A stretch of 64,000 nucleotides of DNA from Corticium candelabrum (GCF_963422355.1 NC_085102.1:4797420-4861419); one strand, 5' to 3'; positions 20,672 through 32,084 are shown, counted from the first letter of the stretch. Notes: a model not told the origin generated them from the letters alone. Translations and numbers: made by a program.

Positions 20672-20860
20672 TGGTTTATGTTCATGTATCATGTAAAAGT
20701 GACATCATCAAGTGTAAAAAGCAAAGCTTGCTTTAAAATAGATATTTGCCAGTTCTTAGGAGACTAAGAGTTGGAACAAGATTGGACATACACAGACAGA
20801 CAGACAGATGGACATACATATTTACAGACAGACAGGTGGATGGATGAACAGACAAGCTGT
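20580..20860. repeat. CAGA arrays flanking the empty MITE site
   Basis: Two CAGA arrays around the module GCAAAGCTTGCTTT... AGGAGACTAAGAG, the unoccupied form of the site used by MITEs A/C and B elsewhere. No gene. Confidence 0.65.
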
Positions 20861-21290
20861 TTTATATTTTCTAATCTGCAACTGTACATGTGGCCGTTTC
20901 CTCCATAGAACAACAGTATGGTGCAAACCTACTGCAACTACCAGACACTAATTATAAAAAATAAAAATATTTATAGACGGTACATAAGTACACAACTAAC
21001 AGTGTGTAACAAAAGACAGAAAAAAGAAAAAAGGAAGTCATCGTTACAGTTAGTAAACTTGACTCAAACAGTGGAATGTTTGTTGCACCAGATTGCGAAA
21101 AACATATGAGAGATTGTCTTGCAGATCTAATGTAAGAGGATCTTAACTTGGATACAATTTTTCTATACAGTCCAAACTAAGGCTGTTTAACAGACCACAA
21201 AAGCCAATGTATATTGTATAGAGTCTAGAGATGTTTGTCCACCATCCACGTAGTGATCATCAGGCATATGTTCAGACAGACGGACAAATA
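20861..21290. repeat. Conserved non-coding unit block
   Basis: Unit 2 copy of the 3,461 block. Confidence 0.55.
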
Positions 21291-21296
21291 ACTTAC

Positions 21297-21532
21297 AGAC
21301 AGTCAAACAAGCTCGACAGCCTGACTGACAAGTTTTTCATAAAAACTTGGATTGCGGAAGTCGTTCCATTTCTGTACGCTCTCGTTCAGTCGTATGTTTC
21401 TCTGTCTTTGCTTTTTCAATAAATTAGTTATCTTGGATTGTAACTCGGGTTTGCATTGTCTGGAAGGAGCCGGTGGTAGGTTGACACGAGGTGGACGGTG
21501 GGATTTTGTCGGGTTGTCGGTGGTTGGTGCCC
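21297..21532 (-). pseudogene. SAP30BP core exon, internally deleted, unit 2
   Basis: Same acceptor as the exon at 4,323, but coding similarity stops after NPSFYEKLV and simple sequence follows. The conserved LDELGLNF... LGRLQKEQ half is missing, so the product would be truncated. Confidence 0.75.
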
Positions 21533-21571
21533 CTGGGGGGAGGGGAGAGTCGCTACTGAACGGGGATGTAC

Positions 21572-21626
21572 CTTCGATGTCATCTTGAAGTGGATAGAGA
21601 ATGTGACTTGTGGGATGGTCGTTGGA
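21572..21626 (-). pseudogene. Probable SAP30BP upstream exon, unit 2
   Basis: 55-bp copy of 4,362-4,416 with the same splice signals. Confidence 0.5.
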
Positions 21627-21774
21627 CTACAGAAAAACATGTTGGTGTTACGCAATGTGAAATGCAGAGTTTGAGAAGGTTTGACTTGTATGTCTCGTTT
21701 GTCTGTGCCATTGATTTGTCAGCTTCCTGTCTGTCTGTCTGTCCTGCTCATCATTTGTAGTGTTCAAGTGTATT

Positions 21775-21945
21775 ATCTAGTCTGGCTATCACAAATAAAT
21801 TAATTTAATTTATAAATTGATATTAATAAAATTAAATTAATATAAAATTAGCAACTAGACTAACAACTAATATATTAATTTATTTATTTTATTAATATTA
21901 TTGTAAATAAATATTTAATTAAATTTGCTTATTTGCTTTAAAATC
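21775..21945. repeat. AT-rich low-complexity spacer
   Basis: Almost entirely A/T, intron-like. Equivalent to 32,580-32,735. Confidence 0.7.
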
Positions 21946-21952
21946 AACTCAC

Positions 21953-22066
21953 CATTTTTCCGTCAAAAATCTTCACTCTCACTGCTTGGGTCATCGCCCT
22001 CCCGCACATAAGAGACCAATGACACAACGGGAGCCCTCTGTATCCGGGTCCTTATGAGCACATTCT
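21953..22066 (-). pseudogene. SAP30BP acidic N-terminal exon, 3' part, unit 2
   Basis: Minus strand: LKNVLIRTRIQRAPVVSLVS then YVREGDDPSSESEDF and a stop before the GTGAGT donor. The unit 3 version reads YVQEGDDSDSESEGEMAGK and stays open. The 5' half of the exon is cut off at about 22,066, where MITE C sequence begins. Confidence 0.65.
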
Positions 22067-22067
22067 T

Positions 22068-22402
22068 CAACAACATGGCGACGTATACAGAAGTACAGGC
22101 AGATGTCTACTACGTGTGTGCCTGTACACGTGACAACTTCCTGTTGTTCCTAAAGGAGCTGCCAGAAAAAGCAAACTAAATGTTTCCCTCTTCAAAACCT
22201 AAATAAATGGATTCGTCAAGACAATTCACGCAAATTCCTGCCGGATATGACCAAAGAAAACTGTCAAGGCTAATTACACTCACGTGCCCACGTGACTTAC
22301 TAATCAAAAATAGTTAGTGGTGTAAACACACTTGCGTTAATGTTGGCCTAATCATAGTTAGCATAATCATAGTTAGTCCAGATGTCGGTGTGAACACGCT
22401 CT
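22068..22402. mobile_element. MITE family C, copy 3, left-truncated
   Basis: Matches 6,985-7,325. The right end GGTGTGAACACGCTCT is intact, and the left end is replaced by SAP30BP exon sequence. Confidence 0.65.
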
Positions 22403-22973
22403 AAAACATATTTGCTCTCTTGAAGATCGCGGATGATGCGATGCATGTTGGTCGTGTGCATGCATGCATGGGTCCATGGGACCTTCGCTTGGCTTCTTGA
22501 AGAACGATAAATTCGTTTGTTTTGCGATTCTTCAGTAAAAAAAGTAACAGACGTGTACAACTATTACCTGAACTTTACTCTGCGCTTCTCAGTTTGACAA
22601 CGGTTTGACCTTATTAACGTTTTTACTATGGATATGACATCTCAGCTTTCTGTCATAATGCGTGGGATTGTTACGTCACCCATTGTTGGTGTCCCAATGG
22701 ACTGCTGATTGGCTCAACAAATTCCTGAGAGTGATTCACACCGATATGCTATTGTTACATCACCTACTCTTCGCGTCACAAAATGACTGCTGACTGGCTC
22801 AACTAATCCTCTAGCGTAACACACGCTTACAAACTTACATAGATAATGACATATGGACAGACAGACCGGAAGTCAATTCAGTCCGTTTAGAGTGAGCTTC
22901 TCGCAAGGCAGTCCACCACTTAATGTGGTGTCCTTCTTTTATGCTCGTAGCTTAATTAATATCAATAACTCAC
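22403..22973. other. DIP2 intron spacer, no gene seen
   Basis: Unit 2 copy of 7,326-7,896. Confidence 0.5.
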
Positions 22974-23058
22974 CTCATCCTCCGAGCAGCTGGGTCTTTG
23001 TTTGGCTACAATAACCACTCGTTCGTCGTGCAGCACAGTGAGAGAAAACACGGCAATC
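22974..23058 (-). pseudogene. DIP2 exon (EQRP exon), unit 2
   Basis: 85 bp, same splice sites as 7,897-7,981, reading RIAVFSLTVLHDERVVIVAK then QRPSCSEDE. Open. Confidence 0.85.
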
Positions 23059-23131
23059 CTGCAACACAAATGAGCAACAATCACACACCCGTGTGTATTA
23101 CATGTGCACACTACGTATCCCATGCCTCTGT

Positions 23132-23253
23132 CTGTATACAAATTTGTGAGGTTCAACAGCGAGAACGGTTGCAATGAGGTCGTCCGTATTGTGCCGACGG
23201 CCTTGGATTTTCATCAGACCATCGAAACGACCACAAATGAAAATAAGACCTCC
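23132..23253 (-). pseudogene. DIP2 exon (GRRHNADD exon), unit 2
   Basis: Copy of 8,055-8,176. The VYR end is again followed by ACAGAG rather than a GT donor. The RRHNTDDLIAT region is conserved, with codon changes. Confidence 0.75.
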
Positions 23254-23435
23254 CTAATATCATACACACAATTTGGTTAGTTGGATGTTCAAATCGTCTC
23301 AGACAAGTGATCTGTTTCAATGAATGTCAATAAGTAATTAATTAAAAATAAATTGTAAAATTTAATTAATTAATATTAATTATCTAAACAAACAGACAAA
23401 CAAACAAAAAATTGATAATTTGCTTGAGTGAGTGA

Positions 23436-23437
<2 letters not shown>

Positions 23438-23502
<65 letters not shown>
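23438..23502. repeat. (GT)n microsatellite
   Basis: Pure GT tract, expanded relative to unit 1. Confidence 0.95.
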
Positions 23503-23503
<1 letters not shown>

Positions 23504-23545
23504 ACACATTTCACACACTCCACCAATCCTCTCAAACCAACTCAC

Positions 23546-23628
23546 CGGTCCAAGAAATCCAAGCAATCCCGTTTGAACATACAAAAACTCATTGAATGCG
23601 GCTGACCATTCGAAGCCAGCGGTTGAAC
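23546..23628 (-). pseudogene. DIP2 exon with 2-bp insertion, unit 2
   Basis: Copy of 8,479-8,559, two bases longer (83 bp) because of extra T/A bases near 23,585. The frame shifts before TGLLGFLGP. The damage differs from the stop in the unit 1 copy. Confidence 0.75.
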
Positions 23629-23687
23629 CTATTACCACAATCACAATCCATCCCAACGTCTCACAATCACCAGATCAGTACACATAC

Positions 23688-23824
23688 CTTGAACACGTTC
23701 GTTGACTTTCCAGCCAGACCCCAATAGCTTGTTCCCGTGTATTGTGAACTCACACAGAGCTCACCGACTTCGTCCGTTTGGCACAAATAGGGAGGACCTT
23801 CCAGCTTCACTATGGCAACTTTTG
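23688..23824 (-). pseudogene. DIP2 exon (GPPYLC exon), unit 2
   Basis: 137-bp copy of 8,613-8,749, open, with splice sites conserved. Confidence 0.8.
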
Positions 23825-23933
23825 CTGTAAAGTGACATGGAAGGAGTTAGTATGGCTAGATATAGAAGAGACTAGAGAAGGTATTGAACATGCAATAAAT
23901 GCAGATGGATTGTAACTGCACGACTTGATATGT

Positions 23934-24055
23934 AGACAGACAGATAAACAGAGACAGACAAACAAGCAAACGGACAGACAGACAAACAGACAGACAAACA
24001 CACAGACAAACAGACATGAAATTGACAGACAGACAGACAGACAGACAAGCAAACA
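23934..24055. repeat. CAGA/CAAA array
   Basis: Contracted version of the 8,852-9,175 array. Confidence 0.9.
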
Positions 24056-24131
24056 AACATAAAGACATCCAAATGAATAAAACATTATATTTTTTCATTC
24101 TTGCAAGCAACAAACCAATTACATCGATTAC

Positions 24132-24271
24132 CTCCTGGAAGTACTGTGCCACAGTCTTGTAAAGTCAGAGACGACATCGAGTTCTCCTCTTCTACTCGAA
24201 CGACTCCATAACTGAGTCCTGTAATCGACATGATGCCACGACCAGTTGCTGTTGAGCCAGGCAGACCAAGT
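24132..24271 (-). pseudogene. DIP2 exon (GLSYGV exon), unit 2, fused to SAP30BP
   Basis: 140-bp copy of 9,240-9,379. Directly upstream on the minus strand, at the splice acceptor, lies SAP30BP exon 1 sequence instead of DIP2 intron. One frame runs through both except for the acceptor region. Confidence 0.8.
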
Positions 24272-24429
24272 CTACAGAATCGGACTGGCGCTGGCCGACG
24301 CGACTTCGGAATTGTCCGGTTCGCTGTCGTCACTGATTTTTGCTTCGGGTTCGCATCCTCCTTGTCTGAGTCGCCATGATAGGTCACAAGCTGTTTGGAC
24401 ATCTGACTGTAACTCATGCTACCCCACAT
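24272..24429 (-). pseudogene. SAP30BP first exon, unit 2
   Basis: Minus-strand ATG at 24,429: MWGSMSYSQMSKQLVTYHGD then SDKEDANPKQK. The unit 3 relative reads LVTYHGDSDEEDANSKTKIS, comparable to the LAVYAEDSEPESDGE start of HCNGP. After NPK the frame departs from the unit 3 version (one-base change), and the exon ends at the DIP2 junction. Confidence 0.65.
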
Positions 24430-24759
24430 AGGGACAAGAACACAGAACAGAGTAGAAAAACACGCACACAAAATTGTACATACGGGACATGTAAATGGTA
24501 TCCCGGATATGAAATAAAAGGCGCGTGTTCTACATTTTAGCGTGCACTTATACAAGCTTCTGTTCTAGCAGGTTACATTAATTTTTTGTCTATAGTAAAA
24601 TGTTAGTATTTTTCTCGATCTCGAATTAATATTAATTAAAGGTGCGTCAAGGTCGGACATGCGCACTGCATCGCTTTGATTGCACACTCAGTGACGTGCG
24701 TGAAGAGAGGACTGGGTACCTACGAGTCTAGTAAGAGAACGACGACGATAGCGCATGCA
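24430..24759. promoter_or_regulatory. Candidate bidirectional promoter, SAP30BP / collagen-D8C copy 2
   Basis: 330 bp between divergent ATGs. It contains GGACATGCGCACTGCATCGC (about 24,653; an NRF1-like core) and AGTGACGTGCG (a CRE-like core). It is conserved with 34,735-35,075, where the CRE-like core is AGTAACGTGCG. No TATA box is obvious. Confidence 0.45.
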
Positions 24760-26067
24760 ATGAGCAGCAGCGAAGTGGACGAGAGTTGTAAAGTTTTGCA
24801 AGGAAATTGTGGCCCAAGCGGCAGATGGACGATTGCGTTGTTTCTATCGTTAGTTGTGGGCAATTTTGTGTTTAGCGGTTTTCTGTTGTGGAAGCTCAGT
24901 GTTCAGGAGAAAAGATTTGAGAAAAGCGTAGAGAAGTTGCAGTTGGACTTGCAGGAACTTCAAGTAGAAAAAGAGGAAATGAAGCAGGTTTATGAGACGT
25001 TGTCTGAGTATGGAGGAGAAAGAGGGAAGAGGTCGGAACAATCTCCCAGTCAGTCGTCACAAGTTACAATCAACATTGCACACGTATTTGGGTCATTCAT
25101 CAAACAGATGTGCAAACCACAATCAGCAATTTGTATACCAGGTCAACCAGGAAGAGACGGATTGCCAGGTTTGCCAGGTAGAGACGGTTTGCGAGGAAAA
25201 GATGGTTCAACTGGATTGCCAGGTTTGCCAGGAAGGGACGGTCCAATTGGATTGCCAGGTTTGTCAGGAAAAGATGGTCTACCAGGTAGAGATGGTTCAA
25301 TTGGATTGCCAGGAGCAGCTGGAAAAAAAGGCGAGGCGGGAAGGAATGGTGAACCTGGCAGTAAAGGATCAGCAGGTAAACAGGGTCCACGTGGAATAGC
25401 AGGTAGGAAAGGAGACATGGGAGTGAGTGGAGAGAAAGGAGAGAAAGGAGGAAGAGGAGAGAGAGGAGTCGGTGGACTGCAAGGAAGTTTGGGTCCTCGA
25501 GGAGAAAAAGGAGAAGAAGGAGACAAAGGTGAACGAGGATATCCTGGTTTTAAAGGAGGGAAGGGTGGAAAGGGGGAGATTGGGTTACAAGGAGGAAAAG
25601 GAATGAAAGGAAACAAAGGAATGAAAGGGGATGAGCAGGATTTACATCAATTGTTTGGTCTACCCAGTCAATGTTTATCATGGAATCATCGTGTTTTAAA
25701 TGAAACTTGGAGACAAACATCTGAGCATTATTCTAAGACAACTCTTCACTGTGATTATACAAGTCATCCAACCAATCAACATGGTTTCACACCAGGCTGG
25801 CATTCATTCAGTCCTACAATAGGTGGAGCTATGCCAGAGAAGTGCACATCTGCTCGCTACTGTGGAACTCATGGATCAGGATGGTTAAAAGGATCTCACC
25901 CAAATCTAATTGGTCAAAAAATTTCAAGAACAGTTTGCTTTAGTTGGAACGGTAATTGTTGTTTGGTGCAGACTAGTGTTGAAGTGATCAACTGTGGACA
26001 GTATTACATATACAACTTACCTAACACTCCAGTTTGCCATTACGCTTACTGTGCTCGAGGACAGTGA
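24760..26067 (+). CDS. Type II membrane collagen with C-terminal D8C domain, copy 2 (435 aa)
   Basis: Longest of the three paralogues. The cytoplasmic tail, membrane segment (about 23-44), coiled coil (about 47-84) and RGKR site match copy 1 almost residue for residue. A linker [20 protein letters not shown] and a cysteine pair precede about 165 residues of Gly-X-Y. Those run from neutral GLPGRDG-type to lysine-rich GEKGEKGG-type triplets with almost no interruption. The D8C domain (301-435) has ten cysteines, including adjacent NCC. It differs from copies 1 and 3 at clustered positions: [31 protein letters not shown]. Single exon, AATAAA at about 26,405. Predicted homotrimeric cell-surface or furin-shed receptor or matrix protein. 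The function is inferred from architecture only. Confidence 0.92.
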   Translation: MSSSEVDESCKVLQGNCGPSGRWTIALFLSLVVGNFVFSGFLLWKLSVQEKRFEKSVEKLQLDLQELQVEKEEMKQVYETLSEYGGERGKRSEQSPSQSSQVTINIAHVFGSFIKQMCKPQSAICIPGQPGRDGLPGLPGRDGLRGKDGSTGLPGLPGRDGPIGLPGLSGKDGLPGRDGSIGLPGAAGKKGEAGRNGEPGSKGSAGKQGPRGIAGRKGDMGVSGEKGEKGGRGERGVGGLQGSLGPRGEKGEEGDKGERGYPGFKGGKGGKGEIGLQGGKGMKGNKGMKGDEQDLHQLFGLPSQCLSWNHRVLNETWRQTSEHYSKTTLHCDYTSHPTNQHGFTPGWHSFSPTIGGAMPEKCTSARYCGTHGSGWLKGSHPNLIGQKISRTVCFSWNGNCCLVQTSVEVINCGQYYIYNLPNTPVCHYAYCARGQ

Positions 26068-26795
26068 AGAACAAGTTTCCTTTATCAAAACCATCACATG
26101 TACTTATCTTTACATTTTTGTGTGTATCTATTCTTCTCTGACTAGACAAGTGTCTGCTAAGAATGATTGTTGTAACAGCTGCTTGTTGTGTAGGATTGCT
26201 GCATACAGTATGATGTGCTGCTAGATGGAAATTTTGTTCTAAACATACACAGTTTGTGAGCAGAAATGTGGTTTGCTGTCTACAGTTAAGAACAATATTT
26301 ACCGGTGTAGCAATAGATAAATTGTTATATGTTAGATCACGTGTAGTTACATTTAATTAATTTAAGGATTAACTGTTATACATAGTAACCAACAAAATAT
26401 TTATAATAAAATAAATTTGATCAATTAATTAATTATATATTTATTGTAATTTAAATAATCAATAATGTTAATTAGTTTTTATTAATTGCATACTTACCTT
26501 TAGGAGATTCTGTTTTCTAATTTACACTTATCCTCAAATTTCTATTTACATGCTCACAACATAATAAATAATCAAAATGTTACTAGATATCCGGGAATTG
26601 TATTTATCTGGGTATTTTACTAATTTTATAACCCGTACTGCCAACGTAGCTCGTTGATGTTCTATTCGTTGTGACCGTCTTCCTCTGCCTTTCGTCAATG
26701 GAATCATTATATCAAAAAGCGAACAAGTAAACAACAAAACTAATTTCGTATTTCGTTTTATTCTTGCGACCTCAGATTTTTGTTTGTGTTTGCAG
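26068..26795. other. 3' UTR and AT-rich spacer of collagen-D8C copy 2
   Basis: Near-identical to the copy 1 and copy 3 flanks. No gene. Confidence 0.7.
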
Positions 26796-26960
26796 ATTGT
26801 TGATGGAAGTTCAGAGTCACATATCATCTCTAGGGCACTCGTATTTGCCTCAACTTGAGCAGGAAATTGAGGGTAAATTAGAGGAGTTGTTCTCTGATAT
26901 TCAGAGGTTGGAGCAGATGGTCGCTAAAGAACCACCTTCCAGGAAGCAGAGCGCCAAACT
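26796..26960 (+). CDS. GOSR2 (membrin) exon, copy 2
   Basis: 165 bp, same splice sites as copy 1. It differs by a Q for E near the start and an L for S (SYLPQLEQ). Open. No neighbouring GOSR2 exons. Confidence 0.85.
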
Positions 26961-26999
26961 GTGAGATTTGTGGAATGAGAGGAGGGATGGTAGATGGGT

Positions 27000-27005
27000 A
27001 GATAG

Positions 27006-27039
<34 letters not shown>

Positions 27040-27062
27040 AAACAGATAGACGGACAGACATA
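27000..27062. repeat. CAGA array
   Basis: Array after the GOSR2 exon, cut by the Helitron-like insertion. Confidence 0.85.
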
Positions 27063-27080
27063 GAGATGGTTTATTGGATA

Positions 27081-27838
27081 CTAGCATCACAACCCGGCGT
27101 TGCCCGGGTAACATTAGACAGGTGCAGCTAGGGTTGCGTATTTTTACCTAGCCTACTTATTAAAAACAACACATATTAGCCCCTACGAAATACGTAAGAT
27201 GCCCAAGCAAATTAATTATTATGTTATTGCCCTTATGTCTTTGATGTCTCTAGACATATGAATTAAGAGGTGCTTCAGCCTTTCTTACGTTATTGTGTAC
27301 GCAGAAATGTCTTTTAACCATAACTGTTACCGTTTGAGGCATGAAAGCAATCCTGCTGTTGCTGATGTAGCATGTGCGGGCATTATCAGAATAAAAGGCT
27401 GTCGATATCCACGTTGGTCATGTGCCTCCACAGCTCTTGATGCCGCAGTTGCTATTCTGTCTGTATAGCCTGTTGATATAATCCACGTTGGTCATGTGTC
27501 TCTCCATTCATGACTCACTTGCGTCGGCTAGTACAGAATACACTCGATACCGCCGGTAGAGCGAAACCCAGGTATGAAACATATTCTCGTGGCATGTGGA
27601 TGGAGATTGTAAATTCGAAGTTGCACCGTGGTCACGTCCTCGCGAGATTTCACTTGGGGGTCGTCTCCTAGAGAAGGGACTGTCTAAATAGTCTAAATAC
27701 TGAAGTGTCCGTTTGCATTGTGGTGTGGAACGCAGTCTTCATGCATGGTTTCGTGGAGATCAGCCTGGCAGTTTTGCCGTGATTGATGTTACAGACAGAC
27801 AGACAGACAGACAGATCAGACTTTTATAGATATAGAGA
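27081..27838 (-). mobile_element. Non-autonomous Helitron-like element
   Basis: Read on the minus strand, it starts TCTCTATATCTATAAAAG and ends with a perfect hairpin (ACCCGG / CCGGGT, 27,092-27,109) followed by TGTGATG and CTAG, next to a host T. These are the expected Helitron termini (5' TC, 3' hairpin plus CTRR). No Rep or helicase frame. The 5' end carries a CAGA run. Insertion into the CAGA-rich flank is specific to unit 2. Confidence 0.6.
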
Positions 27839-27933
27839 AGAGAAGATAAAGAAGATTATGTAAAGTGACATTGTCAATTGTAGAAAGCAAAGCTTGCTTT
27901 AAAAATAGCTGTTAGCCAGTTCATAGAAGACTA

Positions 27934-28302
27934 AAGCCCTGTCCACAGTGGCAACTGGATCTCGATAAACCCAATCCACGTCAAGAGGTGGTTTCGATTG
28001 CGATTGGTTGAATCCAATTAGAAATAGTGGGCGTTACGTCTACATAAGCTACGTGTGTAGTTGGAACATCTAACCCTCTTTACTTGTGTTTGTTCTTGCT
28101 CACTTTATGTCGCTCTATCAACGCTTTCACAAGCAAAGACCCCACACCTACACATCGGTCATCAGTCACATGACACTGAAAATGAGACGGAAGTAGCATT
28201 TTCAAAGTGCAGTGTGGATGCTCGCTATCCTGATTGGATCGTGATCAGCAGGATTGCAATTCGATTGCAATCCATTCTGGTCTAAAAGTGTGGACAGGGC
28301 TT
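27934..28302. mobile_element. MITE family B, copy 1
   Basis: Inverted ends AAGCCCTGTCCACA and its mirror TGTGGACAGGGCTT, flanked by TA. It is inserted at the same module position as MITE A/C in unit 1. The empty form lies at 20,760 and 31,555. Non-coding. Confidence 0.8.
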
Positions 28303-28304
28303 TA

Positions 28305-28848
<544 letters not shown>

Positions 28849-28849
28849 A

Positions 28850-29733
28850 CTTGACTTGACTACAGCTGCCAGTGTCTGGCCACGCCGCCCATATACGGAC
28901 AGAGCTGAAACACGAGGTAGTTACTATCTGCACTTATGTCTCTGTATGTCTTTGAACCACCGGAAACGTCATCCACATGTTGCAAGACAGGGGAAGTTGA
29001 CTGCTGTCTTTTTCTGAACAGCGTTTGCCATGATGACAGTTATGCCTTTGGAATCCTGGCTTGGATTTGAAGCACCGTCCACATTGACTACAATGGCAGC
29101 AACAGCATGTCCTATCAGGCTCTGGTATCCGACTTGAGGTACAATCAGTGGAGGCAAGTGATGATGACCGGATTGATAATAGAGTCAATGATGATGACAT
29201 AGTCAAAGAAGAAGAAGAAGACACATTTAAACATTTATGTATTGCCAGTCCACCCCTACTTTCCAGCCATCGATGACACTTGGCTCGTTGCACTGCACCT
29301 GGTTGTTCACACAGAGGCAGTTGGCGTTCCACAATCCACTTGTGCCGTTTCTCACCTGAATGACTGCGAAAGGAGCGGCAACACACAGCACATGGAAAGG
29401 ATTGTTCAGTAGAGGTACGTGTAAGTTCACAGCCTGACATGAAGCTCACCATTCTGGATGTTGCTGTGCCAGTTGATACCAATTCTCTAGTTTTAACAAC
29501 TTTACGTCAGCCTGGATCCTGTCTTTCCATCTGGGGCAGACCCCTGAGCTGGTCTAGAATGTGACAGCCACCCAAATAATAGTTTCTTTGGTAATCTGAT
29601 TGCAGGCATTCGAGCAACATGTCCTAACCACTGAAGGTGGCGGTGATGAAGGACGTCAGACATCAGATTTACATGCCCCATCTTCGTCGAAGATCAGCAT
29701 TGGTAGTATGTTGAAGCTCCTAGTCCCATCGAG

Positions 29734-29735
<2 letters not shown>
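28850..29735 (-). mobile_element. LINE ORF2 C-terminal fragment, unit 3
   Basis: Zinc-finger tail frame at 28,934-29,482 (FPCAVCCRSFRSHSGEKRHK, AKCHRWLESRGGLAIHKC, CSQCGRCFKSKPGFQRHNC). The upstream part is cut short at 29,735 by an (AC)n tract. Confidence 0.75.

Positions 29736-29811
<76 letters not shown>
29736..29811. repeat. (AC)n microsatellite
   Basis: Pure AC tract. In this unit it has swallowed the LINE/SINE junction. Confidence 0.95.
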
Positions 29812-29814
<3 letters not shown>

Positions 29815-30014
29815 ATTTTTATGGTTTTCTTGTGACTTGTAGATCTGTGAGATTTGATTTCTTGCCAGTCACATGATATGTGGATTAGGTGCCAATAAAA
29901 TCTCATCTTGCAAGAGACACCAATAGCTAAGTCTGACTCTCGATCATGTGTGACAGACAGCTGTTGGAATGTTAATTCTTAATGAATTGGGCTGATATTT
30001 AAAGCAACTGTATT

Positions 30015-30231
30015 GACAGACAGACAGACAGACAAGTTAGTTTTAACGCAGGGCCTGCGGGCTTGTTTGTTTATTTACAGTTTAGTGTGATTGTACTAGT
30101 TTTAATGTATGAAATATATGTATTAAGACAGACAATCAAACAGACAGACTGACGGACAGACGGACGGATAGACAGGCAGACAGACAACTGACAGACAGAC
30201 ATACATACATGTTTACAGACAGACATCGAGC
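30015..30231. repeat. CAGA arrays
   Basis: Two arrays around a short unique spacer. Confidence 0.85.
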
Positions 30232-30735
30232 AATTGTGATTATGGCAAGGAACTGGACATCCAAGGATACCATCTAATCACTTGTAAGACTGGCGGTGGT
30301 CCAGTGCACACTCACAACTCAACTTGTCGCACAAACTAGAGCCACAATACCGGTATGTCAACAGTGACAAGAGGTCAGACATCCTCGTTTATGACCCAGA
30401 TTCAGGTGCAGACATTGAATTAGATGTGTTGTTGGCTCATCCATGGTGTTTGGACTCAGTGAAGGCAGCCTCCAGAGAAGAAGTAGCAGCAATGAAACGG
30501 GAGAAGAAAGAGGCAAAGTTTAATTCTGAGCTGCTGCCAGAAGGTCCTGCCCATTGGTCCTTCCTCTTGCTTCAAACATTTTGGCCGTTGGGGTGAACAA
30601 GCTGGCAAAGAGTGCAAGAGATGATGAAGGAAAACAAAATGAGACCGACTTCAAGAACAAGTGGTGATCAATCATTTCAGTGACACTACAACATTGCAAT
30701 GCAAAAGTTGTCTTTGACAAACTCATTAGCATAGC
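30232..30735 (+). mobile_element. Endonuclease-like retroelement tail, unit 3
   Basis: Decayed copy of 19,085-19,700. Frame 30,324-30,596 keeps RSDILVYDPDSGADIELDVL and LAHPW, but the tract between the knuckle and this frame is shortened. Confidence 0.55.
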
Positions 30736-31440
30736 GAGATTAGAACATCGAAATGTATTGTACTCAGTGTAGTTTGTATGCTTTAGGACAGTAATGGTCT
30801 TGTTGTGTTAGTGTTAGGTTGCTCATGATGTAAACGTTTGATAATGGAAAATATATGTATTGAGACAGAAAGATGGACATACATATACATACATACATAC
30901 ATACAAACATACATACATACATACATGATCATGATGATGGTTGTCCACTGATTCAGTGATGACAACAGAGCAGAACCTGCGCATAGAATGGTTTATAGTG
31001 AGTAAGACTTTCATAATATCAGACCCACTCTCTCGTCCTAGATTACCAAGTACATACTGGGGCAGGAGCTGCAACAAGCATGCAAGCAACGAGGATGCAG
31101 TGGTTTGCCAGAGAATGACTGATGGGCCTTCATTCCTGCCATAAAGTACACCACAGTACTATACTGCTGTAACCCCACGACCAAAGAGCACGACAACAAG
31201 CCTGTTGTCTTTGTCATCGCGTCACAACAGAGCATAATCCAAGACCATAGATCGTGATACATGGATCAGCATCGAGGCGTATGACCTCAAGTTAGCGCAG
31301 GCATATTTGATGGCGGCCTGTACTCGTCATGTCACAGTACTGTCAACGAGCTTTGTGGGTTTTCTTTGGGAACAGTAGCGCCACCTACTGTCCCGACACA
31401 CACTGGTGGTAGGCCGCTGCAGGTCCGTGTAGATATACAT
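30736..31440. repeat. Conserved unit block with possible coding remnant, unit 3
   Basis: Copy of 19,701-20,420 with the same phrases (YTTVLYCCNPTTKEHD; MAACTRHVTVLSTSFVGFLW). A (CATA)n run precedes it. Confidence 0.4.
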
Positions 31441-32080
31441 ACATACGGACAGACAGACAGACAGATGGTTTATGTTCATGTATCATGTAAAAGTGACATC
31501 ATCAAGTGCTAAAAGCGAAGCTTGCTTTAAGATAGCTATTAGCCAGTTCTTAGAAAACTAAGAGTTGGAACAAGATTGGACATACACAGACAGCCAGCCA
31601 GACAGACAGACAGACAGACGGACATACATATTTATAGACAGATGGATGGATGAACAGACAAGCTGTTTTATATTTTTCCAATCTGCAAGAACAACAGTAT
31701 GGTGCAAACCTACTGCAACCACCAGACACTAATTATAAAAATTAAAAATATTTATAGATGGTATATAAGTACACAACTAACAGTGTGTAAACAAAAGACA
31801 GAAAGAAAGAAAAAAGGAAGTCATCGTTACAGTTAGTAAACTTGACTCAAACAGTGGAATGTTTGTTGCACCAGATTGTGAAAAACATTTGAGAGATTGT
31901 CTTGCAGATCTAATGTAAGAGGATCTTAATTAACTTGGATACAATTTTTCTATACAGTCCAAACTAAGGCTGTTCAACAGACCACAAAAGCCAATCTATA
32001 TTGTATAGAATATAGAGATGTTTGCACACCATCCACGTAGTGATCATCAGGCATATGTTCAGACAGACGGACAAACAAAC
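31441..32080. repeat. Empty MITE site module, CAGA runs and conserved block
   Basis: Contains AGAAAACTAAGAG (unoccupied MITE target) and a copy of the 3,461 block. No gene. Confidence 0.55.
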
Positions 32081-32084
32081 TTAC

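Larger units (their letters stand above)
15453..28304. repeat. Segmental duplication unit 2
   Basis: Second copy of the tandem unit. It has lost the stretch equivalent to about 4,440-7,000 of unit 1. It carries a private MITE at 17,265 and a Helitron-like element at 27,081. Confidence 0.85.

Noticed and set aside
24676-24759. Earlier ATGs of the long collagen frames as start codons
   Set aside because: The upstream residues differ between copies and copy 1 diverges completely. Conservation starts at the MSSSEVDES methionine.
25143-25616. Proline-rich minus-strand frames opposite the collagen genes
   Set aside because: Mirror of Gly-X-Y codons. The plus-strand frame has the anchor, collagen and D8C domains.
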